Below are positions 7,622 to 11,875 of a stretch of DNA of 12,205 bases, one piece after another. Each line of letters begins with the position of its first letter. Within the stretch, counting starts at the first letter, position 1. This DNA is from an uncultured Clostridia bacterium (GTDB lineage Bacteria > Bacillota > Clostridia > TANB77 > CAG-508). The notes beneath the pieces are model-generated. The model saw only the letters and a program-made list of their open reading frames with translations, made no database searches and was not told where the DNA came from. The stretch spans positions 1 through 12,205 of the forward strand of contig CAORJJ010000067.1 in NCBI GenBank assembly GCA_948517135.1, given 5' to 3'. A program made the translations under genes and the position numbers.

Positions 7622-7682
7622 AATTATTTCCTTCTTTCCTTAAATTTATTTTTTGATTTTTCCAATACCAATCTACTTCCAT
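7560..7682 (-). CDS. Candidate 40-aa Trp-rich small ORF overlapping the trpB start
   Basis: It lies after the attenuator terminator and is present only on read-through transcripts. Its ATG (7680-7682) is preceded by AGGAGG (7691-7696) with an ideal 8-base spacing, a better ribosome site than trpB's own. It runs in a different frame from trpB, passes over the trpB ribosome site and start, and stops with TGA at 7560-7562, 60 bp inside trpB. It has 5 Trp in 40 residues: W5 and W7 (DWYW) before the overlap, and W24, W27, W28 inside it. The three overlap Trp codons follow partly from the conserved TrpB start (GEFGGQY) read in another frame, so only WYW is independent. It may be a second regulatory leader or may be accidental. 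Confidence 0.4.
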   Translation of the reverse strand: MEVDWYWKNQKINLRKEGNNYELWRIWWTICATRVKRKIK

Positions 7683-7707
7683 ATGCACCACCTCCTTTAA
7701 ATATAAC

Positions 7708-7747
7708 AAAAAAGCACATGTATAAGTTTTTTCACTCATACATGTGC
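7708..7747 (-). terminator. trp attenuator terminator (3:4 hairpin)
   Basis: On the minus strand, arm 3 (7735-7747, GCACATGTATGAG) pairs with arm 4 (7714-7726, CTTATACATGTGC) over 13 bp with one G-U pair, followed by TTTTTT (7708-7713). It lies between the leader peptide and trpB, so it stops transcription before trpB unless prevented. It is also the only evident terminator for the upstream MutT-type gene. Confidence 0.9.
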
Positions 7748-7812
7748 CAAATCTATTCTATACAAAAAATTTATAGCATGACAAAACTGTATGAGCAATT
7801 TTTTCCCCATAC
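7735..7812 (-). promoter_or_regulatory. trp leader RNA: competing pairings 1:2 and 2:3 (antiterminator)
   Basis: Segment 1 (7806-7812, GTATGGG) contains the second Trp codon of the leader peptide and pairs with segment 2 (7789-7795, CTCATAC). Segment 2 (7788-7795, CTCATACA) is also perfectly complementary to segment 3 (7735-7742, TGTATGAG), which is the foot of the terminator hairpin; two G-U pairs and one A-U pair could extend it. A ribosome stalled at Trp codons would cover segment 1, free segment 2 to hold segment 3 and prevent the terminator. This is the standard logic of ribosome-mediated attenuation. Confidence 0.85.
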
Positions 7813-7854
7813 TTGCCAGATATTATTTAACTCAAAGTTTTTATAATTATTCAT
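7771..7854 (-). CDS. trpL: trp operon leader peptide, 27 aa with WQVW
   Basis: ATG 7852-7854 is preceded by AGGAG (7864-7868) with 9 bases spacing and ends with TAA at 7771-7773. The peptide has Trp at positions 13 and 16 (codons 7816-7818 and 7807-7809), no other unusual composition, and sits between a TTGACA promoter and the hairpin terminator ahead of trpB. The second Trp codon lies inside the RNA segment that pairs first (segment 1). The peptide is expected to have no function beyond sensing charged tRNA-Trp through ribosome stalling. Its position, Trp pair and coupling to alternative RNA pairings make the assignment strong although it is too short for gene-finder thresholds. Confidence 0.85.
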   Translation of the reverse strand: MNNYKNFELNNIWQVWGKNCSYSFVML

Positions 7855-7883
7855 GGCTTTTGTCTCCTAAATAAATTTTATAT

Positions 7884-7913
7884 ATTATATGATAATTTTA
7901 GAATTATTGTCAA
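7884..7913 (-). promoter_or_regulatory. Promoter of the trpL-trpB unit
   Basis: Minus-strand TTGACA (7908-7913), 18-bp spacer, TATAAT (7884-7889). The -35 begins only three bases after the stop codon of the upstream MutT-type gene. The leader peptide start is about 30 bp downstream of the -10. Confidence 0.85.
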
Positions 7914-7916
7914 TAC

Positions 7917-8291
7917 TTAAATATCAAATTCAAAAACAGCCCTATCTGCACCAGAAAATTCAAAATTATCTTTATCTTGTTTTGTTATCCATTTAAAATC
8001 TTCATGTTCTAAAAGTTTAATCTGTTTACTAATTAACTCTGCTTTATAAAAAATTAATTTAATATCTTTTTCTGGATAATGATGAATATTTTCACCAACA
8101 TATTCCTTAACTTCAATATTAGCATCAAATTCTTCTTTTATTTCCCTTCTCAACGCCTCTTCATAAGTTTCACCTATTTCAACTTTTCCACCAGGAAATT
8201 CCCAAAAACCGCCTTGAGATTTCTTTAAATTTCTTTGTGCAATTAAAAATTTATCATTTTTATATATTATTCCTGCAACTACTTCTATCAT
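7917..8291 (-). CDS. MutT-type Nudix (deoxy)nucleoside triphosphate pyrophosphohydrolase
   Basis: This is 124 residues, the normal size of MutT-like enzymes. Features are an N-terminal AGIIYKNDKFLIAQR strand, WEFPGGKVEIGE, and the Nudix box G35-x5-E41-x7-R49-E50-I-K-E53-E54-F-D56-A, in which the usual Gly of EExG is Asp56, a variation seen in this branch. A FKWI segment near residue 100 matches the MutT C-terminal part. Enzymes of this type hydrolyse oxidised or other unwanted (d)NTPs to NMP and pyrophosphate in the cytosol. ATG 8291 with AGGGG about 7 bases upstream. No terminator separates it from the trp leader, so transcripts would enter the attenuator. Confidence 0.93.
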   Translation of the reverse strand: MIEVVAGIIYKNDKFLIAQRNLKKSQGGFWEFPGGKVEIGETYEEALRREIKEEFDANIEVKEYVGENIHHYPEKDIKLIFYKAELISKQIKLLEHEDFKWITKQDKDNFEFSGADRAVFEFDI

Positions 8292-8320
8292 TTTTTACCC
8301 CTATTCATCAAATATATAAT

Positions 8321-8349
8321 AATATATCATAAACTTGAATAATTTACAA
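8321..8349 (-). promoter_or_regulatory. Promoter of the MutT-type gene
   Basis: Minus-strand TTGTAA (8344-8349), 17-bp spacer, TATATT (8321-8326), 29 bp before the start codon. The same TTGTAA-17 arrangement serves the MazG-like and DUF6020-like genes. Confidence 0.65.
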
Positions 8350-8379
8350 ATTCCCAATTTTTTTATTCTCTCTAAACAG

Positions 8380-8409
8380 TTGACATTGCTGATAAATTTG
8401 ATATATATT
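8380..8409 (+). promoter_or_regulatory. Promoter of the HD-hydrolase/synthetase operon
   Basis: TTGACA (8380-8385), 18-bp spacer, TATATT (8404-8409). The AT repeats make the exact -10 uncertain (TATATA at 16 bp is an alternative). The ribosome site AGAGGAG follows at about 8432. Confidence 0.75.
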
Positions 8410-8427
8410 TATATTATAATATATATC
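8400..8427 (+). repeat. 10-bp inverted repeat over the -10 region of the alarmone operon
   Basis: gatatatatt (8400-8409) is the exact reverse complement of aatatatatc (8418-8427), spaced by 8 bp. It covers the -10 and the expected start of transcription. It could be an operator, but most of the repeat is alternating A/T, which forms such symmetry easily. Confidence 0.4.
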
Positions 8428-8442
8428 ATAAAGAGGAGTATT

Positions 8443-9027
8443 ATGGAAAATTGGAATAATTATAAAGAATGGGATATTGAAGAACCAATGTGGAAAAAAG
8501 CTGTTGATTTTGCAAACAAATATCATGTTAAATCTGGTCAATATAGAATAGGAAAAGATGGGGAGAAAATCCCATATATTACACATATTTATGAGGTTAT
8601 GAAAATTTTAACTAATGAGGCTAATATAACATCTGATACAATTTTAACTGTTGCAGCATTACATGATACTATTGAAGATACAGATTGTACTTTTGAAGAC
8701 ATTTCTAGAGAGTTTGGTGAAGATATTGCAGAAGCTGTTAATTTATTATCAAGAGGAGAAAATCAATCATTCGATGATTATGCTGAAAAAATTTTTACAT
8801 CTAAAAAATTTCCATGGCTTGGTTATATAAAATTAGCAGATCGAATTCATAATATGAGAACATATCCAGAAACAAAAAATTATGGAAAAATAAAATATAA
8901 ATATGATGAAACATTAAGAACAATAACACCATATGCTGAAAAACAATCACCTATTTTAGCACAAAAATTAGACGAAACTATGGATATGATAAAAAATTTT
9001 TTAAGTGATAAAGAAATTGAGCATTAG
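8443..9027 (+). CDS. RelA/SpoT-type HD domain protein, predicted alarmone (ppGpp) hydrolase
   Basis: This is 194 residues made almost entirely of the HD hydrolase domain of RelA/SpoT homologues, the size of small alarmone hydrolases (Mesh1-like). Conserved pieces are GQYRIG (R35), PYITH (H48), AALHDTIEDT (H74, D75, E78, D79), FGEDIAEAV and IKLADRIHNMRT (D133, N137), so the Mn-binding and catalytic set looks intact. It would remove the 3' pyrophosphate from (p)ppGpp or a similar alarmone. The start ATG 8443 is chosen because AGAGGAG lies 6-7 bases ahead and the promoter ends at 8409; an upstream in-frame ATG at 8335 precedes the promoter. It is followed after 9 bp by the synthetase-domain gene, so the two are co-expressed. 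Confidence 0.93.
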   Translation: MENWNNYKEWDIEEPMWKKAVDFANKYHVKSGQYRIGKDGEKIPYITHIYEVMKILTNEANITSDTILTVAALHDTIEDTDCTFEDISREFGEDIAEAVNLLSRGENQSFDDYAEKIFTSKKFPWLGYIKLADRIHNMRTYPETKNYGKIKYKYDETLRTITPYAEKQSPILAQKLDETMDMIKNFLSDKEIEH

Positions 9028-9036
9028 GTGAAAAAT

Positions 9037-10170
9037 ATGAGTGATACATCTATAAATATAGAAGATGAACAAGCAAAGATTACAAATAAAATTAATAGTA
9101 TTAAGAATTCTGGAGTATTTCATTTAATAAAATCCCAATTAAATAAATTAAAAGATAACACTTTTGATCGATTTCAAGATAAAAATATTAATATTTATGG
9201 AAGAATAAAGAAAGCTACTTCAGCATCTGAAAAAATTGCAAAAAAAAATATTCCTGCAAGTGAAATTTATGATTTACTTGCTTTTATGATTGTTGTTGAT
9301 CTTCCTGATAATTATGAATTAATTAAAAATAGTCTTCAAGAAAATTTGTCTAACATAACATATTCTCACAATTTTGATGGTAATCTACCTGAAAATAATG
9401 GCTATTCTAGTCTCCATTTGGGAATAAATGTTGATGATTTTCTTCCTAAAGGGTGTCCTTCTGGATTAGAGAATCTTTCTGCTGAAATACAGCTCAAAAC
9501 ATATGGTATGTACATGGCTCAAGAAGCTACTCATGATTCTATTTACAAAAATAACAATCTAAGTAATAAGCAAAAATACGATATGCAATCATTAATGTTT
9601 CCAATGATAGAACATCTAACTGATATAGAAATGTATGAAAGAGCTTTAAATGCAACTGTTGACCAGAATAAACGTGAAGAAATAAGTTCAAAAATTACTT
9701 CTTTAAAAAAACAAATTGAAAATCATAAGGAAAAAAATTTAGACTATATTAATGAAAATATGCCATTAGTGGAAAGTGTTTTTAAAGAATATATTGCTAG
9801 AAAACAAATTGAAAATATTAAACAAATCGCTGAATTTGATTTATCTACTGAACATATAGAACAACTTATTGAATCTTTTAGAAATGCTATTGATTATTTA
9901 AATGATTCTCAAGATGAAGAAAAAATTACAGATACACAACCTACTGGATTCAAAAACATTGATGAACTACTAGTTAGATTTGATAAAATGACTTTTGAAG
10001 AAATGGAAAATTTGAGTCAAAAATATAGAAAAAGAAATTCCAAATTCTTTTCAGTAAGTGCTGTTGCTGCTTCAAAAAAATCTGTTACAATACATGATTT
10101 GTCTGATACTCTTAATGATTTACAGGAACATATAGATTCTGAAAAAGAAAGTGATGAAGTTGAGAAATAA
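9037..10170 (+). CDS. RelA/SpoT synthetase-domain protein with long C-terminal helical extension
   Basis: This is 377 residues. A (p)ppGpp-synthetase-type domain spans roughly 50-172: GRIKKATSASEK (R56, K58, S62, K66), D79 in YDLLAFMIV, NNGYSSLH (N121, G122, Y123, H127) and EIQLKT (E150, Q152). Departures from canonical enzymes are M84 in place of the usual Arg after D, E119 for Lys in PKxNGY, and K154 for Arg in EVQIRT. No TGS or ACT domain follows; residues about 180-377 are charged and probably helical/coiled-coil. The start ATG 9037 has AGGTGA six bases upstream; a GTG at 9028 is an alternative. It is co-transcribed with the HD gene, 9 bp apart. It could be a ppGpp synthetase partner of a split Rel or a toxSAS-type toxin; sequence alone does not decide. 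Confidence 0.9.
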   Translation: MSDTSINIEDEQAKITNKINSIKNSGVFHLIKSQLNKLKDNTFDRFQDKNINIYGRIKKATSASEKIAKKNIPASEIYDLLAFMIVVDLPDNYELIKNSLQENLSNITYSHNFDGNLPENNGYSSLHLGINVDDFLPKGCPSGLENLSAEIQLKTYGMYMAQEATHDSIYKNNNLSNKQKYDMQSLMFPMIEHLTDIEMYERALNATVDQNKREEISSKITSLKKQIENHKEKNLDYINENMPLVESVFKEYIARKQIENIKQIAEFDLSTEHIEQLIESFRNAIDYLNDSQDEEKITDTQPTGFKNIDELLVRFDKMTFEEMENLSQKYRKRNSKFFSVSAVAASKKSVTIHDLSDTLNDLQEHIDSEKESDEVEK

Positions 10171-10172
10171 AA

Positions 10173-10233
10173 TACCCCCAAAACTACTGATTTTGGGGGT
10201 AAAATTTATTTGGTTTATTCTAAATAAATTTTT
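10173..10233 (+). terminator. Tandem hairpins after the alarmone operon
   Basis: First hairpin: taccccc+aaaa (10173-10183) with tttt+gggggta (10191-10201), 11 bp, loop ctactga; only a mixed A/T stretch follows. Second hairpin: aaatttattt (10202-10211) with aaataaattt (10222-10231), 10 bp and A/T only, ending in five T. Together they probably terminate the operon. Confidence 0.65.
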
Positions 10234-10430
10234 ATATCATTTTAACTTTGATTTTTATATATTTTCTGTTTGATATAAACTAGTTAATGTGTTACCTATC
10301 AAAATATTTTCATCAATTTAAGTTATTTTTTATAAAGCAATTGGATAGTATTACCTTCGGGTTATGAGAATGGGTTGACAGGCTTTTGTATTTTAGTGAA
10401 ATCAATGGTTTTAGCAAGTATATCAATAAA

Positions 10431-10510
10431 AATTGGGGAAATGATTTTTAGAACATTTGTGTTATTTTTTGAACTTTTTTGAGAAGTTTTTCCCCAACTT
10501 TTCCCCAATT
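10431..10510. repeat. TTTTCCCCAA repeats, two direct and one inverted
   Basis: Direct copies at 10488-10497 and 10499-10508 have an 11-bp period. The inverted copy gives an 11-bp perfect inverted repeat, aattggggaaa (10431-10441) with tttccccaatt (10500-10510), 58 bp apart. Such sets can be protein-binding sites of a mobile element. Confidence 0.6.
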
Positions 10511-10541
10511 GGTTTTATACATATGTTCGTATAAAAATTGG
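10505..10541. repeat. Hairpin ahead of tnpV containing a LexA-box-like core
   Basis: ttttatac (10513-10520) pairs with gtataaaa (10529-10536), flanked by ccaat (10505-10509) and attgg (10537-10541). Within it, TATACATATGTTCG (10516-10529) matches 11 of 14 bases of the Gram-positive LexA box CGAACATATGTTCG, with the left half degenerate. Confidence 0.4.
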
Positions 10542-10585
10542 ATATTAATGGGAAACCTATAAAATTTATTTTGGAGGTTTTGAAA

Positions 10586-10942
10586 ATGAATAAAATTACT
10601 TATCATAAAGAAGGAGATTATTTGATTCCTGATTTAATTGTTGAGAATTCTAATAAGGATTATCGAATTGGTAAATATGGGAGATTAAGATTAAATTATT
10701 TGAAAGAGCATAAAAAAGGTTTATATACTGAACTGATAATAAATGGAATACTATCTAAACATCTCTCTGATATTGAAGATTCTGCTACTAAAAGAATTGA
10801 TACTATTATCAAACAATTAGCTAAGTCTGAAAATATTAATGAAGATTTAAAAAGTAACAATCAACTTGCTTGGGTTCAGGCTATGAATAACATTAAAAAT
10901 CGAGCTAAAGAAATTGTTTATAATGAGATTATTTATGTATAG
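10586..10942 (+). CDS. tnpV: TnpV family transposon-encoded protein
   Basis: This is 118 residues. The pattern ITYHKEGDYLIPDL, IGKYGRLRLNYLKEHKKGLYTELI, NQLAWVQAMNNIKNRAKEIV and a C-terminal E-I-I-Y is that of TnpV, first named in the clostridial chloramphenicol transposon Tn4451 and common on related mobilizable elements. Its function is not established. The start ATG 10586 has GGAGG eight bases upstream; the longer frame from TTG 10538 is not supported. It is followed after 13 bp by a small gene whose AGGAGG overlaps the tnpV stop, indicating a two-gene operon. No tnpX recombinase or mobilisation gene is in the window, so this is probably a fragment or a remnant of an element. Confidence 0.93.
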   Translation: MNKITYHKEGDYLIPDLIVENSNKDYRIGKYGRLRLNYLKEHKKGLYTELIINGILSKHLSDIEDSATKRIDTIIKQLAKSENINEDLKSNNQLAWVQAMNNIKNRAKEIVYNEIIYV

Positions 10943-10955
10943 GAGGATTTTTGAG

Positions 10956-11249
10956 ATGAGTTTTAGAAAAGTTAATGAAAATGATATTTTAAGTGATTTG
11001 TTATCAACTAGAGAAGATTCTTTATTGGGATACACTACAGAAGAAGATAAAAAGCATACTATTTGTATTGATGAGATTTCTGAAAGGATTTTAAAAAATG
11101 TTCCTAAACAAAATAAGAAGTATGTTCAAAAACAACTAGAAAAGCTAGATGAAAACTTTTTAGATTATCTTTACTATTGGAATGATAAGTTTTATAGAAA
11201 TGGTTTTGTTGATGGCGTGCAGATGATTGTGGGATGTATTGAAGAATAA
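10956..11249 (+). CDS. Small hypothetical protein following tnpV
   Basis: This is 97 residues, mostly acidic and helical, with KNVPKQNKKYVQKQLEKLDENF in the middle and a C-terminal YYWNDKFYRNGFVDGVQMIVG segment. The closing 'Y..GF..G...' pattern is shared by small proteins often found beside TnpV and on other clostridial mobile elements; I do not know a function. ATG 10956 has AGGAGG (10941-10946) nine bases ahead, overlapping the tnpV stop. A long hairpin terminator follows. Confidence 0.85.
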   Translation: MSFRKVNENDILSDLLSTREDSLLGYTTEEDKKHTICIDEISERILKNVPKQNKKYVQKQLEKLDENFLDYLYYWNDKFYRNGFVDGVQMIVGCIEE

Positions 11250-11283
11250 TAGAATTTTACTTATTATTTTATGGTAAAATTGT

Positions 11284-11335
11284 AAAAGTGTGAAATTTGA
11301 CTTTTTATTTTAAAAGTCATTTTCACACTTTTTAT
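11284..11335 (+). terminator. Terminator of the tnpV operon
   Basis: Outer stem aaaagtgtgaaa (11284-11295) with tttcacactttt (11321-11332), inner stem tgactttt (11298-11305) with aaaagtca (11312-11319): about 20 bp with a small internal loop, then a run of T. The A-run on the left could also terminate the minus-strand gene ending at 11341. Confidence 0.88.
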
Positions 11336-11340
11336 TGTTA

Positions 11341-11700
11341 TTATTCATCAATTATACTAATGCAATAATTAGGATCATTCATATTTTGAATTTGATATTG
11401 TATTGATTTTTGATTACATATTCGAATTATTGCAATTTTAATCAAATAATTTCTTATATCTTCTACAATTGAAATATTTCTATTATTCATTACATTCATT
11501 CTCATTAATGATATACTACTATTAATAATATTTATTTCTTCTCTATAATATTTAAATAAATACCTTACATATCCAATATCTTATTGGTCATTTCCAAATC
11601 CTTGATTACATATTCTTTGTAAATCAACTTTTATTTCATCTACATCACTATCACTCTTGCATTTCAATATCTTTAATATTAACTCATTTATATTATCCAT
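11341..11700 (-). pseudogene. Unrecognised 119-codon gene interrupted by one in-frame TAA
   Basis: ATG 11698-11700 has AAAGGA eight bases upstream and a promoter further up. The frame reads 39 residues (start MDNINELILKILK, ending CNQGFGNDQ), hits TAA at 11581-11583 (codon 40), and then continues open in the same frame for 79 more codons to TAA at 11341. The second part is Ile/Asn/Tyr-rich and helical-looking (RYLFKYYREEINI) in the same style as the first. No frameshift is needed, only a single stop, as from one CAA-to-TAA change. I do not recognise the protein. Alternatives are a genuine 39-aa product, or a second start within the downstream part. Confidence 0.65.
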
Positions 11701-11762
11701 TTGTTTATCCTTTCTATTTTTGTTTCTTTAAGTAAAAAAATCATTTACTACTTTTTCACAAT

Positions 11763-11791
11763 ACTATATTCGCTGTTCTTCTAAAGTGCAA
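11763..11791 (-). promoter_or_regulatory. Promoter of the interrupted gene
   Basis: Minus-strand TTGCAC (-35, 11786-11791), 17-bp spacer, TATAGT (-10, 11763-11768). The -35 lies inside one of the repeated operator-like motifs. Confidence 0.6.
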
Positions 11792-11826
11792 TTTTTGCAC
11801 TTTAAGCAACAAAAATTACACTTTAA
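11782..11826 (-). promoter_or_regulatory. Three operator-like repeats of TTAAAGTGCAA over the promoter
   Basis: On the minus strand TTAAAGTGTAA (11816-11826) and TTAAAGTGCAA (11795-11805) are direct repeats 21 bp apart, two helical turns. An inverted copy at 11782-11791 forms a 10-bp dyad with the second (loop of three T). The inverted copy contains the -35 hexamer, so a bound protein would block the promoter. Confidence 0.6.
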
Positions 11827-11875
11827 ATCATAACTATCATAATTATCTTGTATAGGAATTTTATATTATTTAAAT

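Larger units (their letters stand above)
10234..10585. other. Spacer ahead of tnpV with repeats; no gene seen
   Basis: No ORF with a ribosome site is present. A minus-strand frame open for about 49 codons (roughly 10515-10368) lacks a start and ends in TAA; it may be a remnant or chance. The right half holds three copies of a TTTTCCCCAA motif and a hairpin (separate entries). This looks like a junction of a mobile-element fragment with the chromosome, but no attachment site can be proved from one copy. Confidence 0.5.

Noticed and set aside
7583..7846. Plus-strand 87-aa ORF across the trp leader
   Set aside because: It is antisense to the attenuator and trpB start, has no ribosome site, and its frame follows from the hairpin sequences.
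7622..7916. T-box riboswitch in the trpB leader
   Set aside because: No T-box sequence (GGTGGNACCGCG) is present; the leader peptide with competing hairpins explains the region.
8335..8442. N-terminal extension of the HD protein from ATG 8335
   Set aside because: This ATG lies upstream of the promoter -35 at 8380, and the strong ribosome site is at ATG 8443.
10340..10385. Possible tRNA fragment or att site around CTTCGGGTTATGAG
   Set aside because: No cloverleaf or T-arm GGTTCGA could be formed and no second copy is in the window.
10368..10515. Minus-strand open frame of about 49 codons before tnpV
   Set aside because: No start codon with ribosome site; too short to support as a gene, possibly a remnant.
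10538..10585. N-terminal extension of TnpV from TTG 10538
   Set aside because: No ribosome site; GGAGG at 10573-10577 and homology place the start at 10586.
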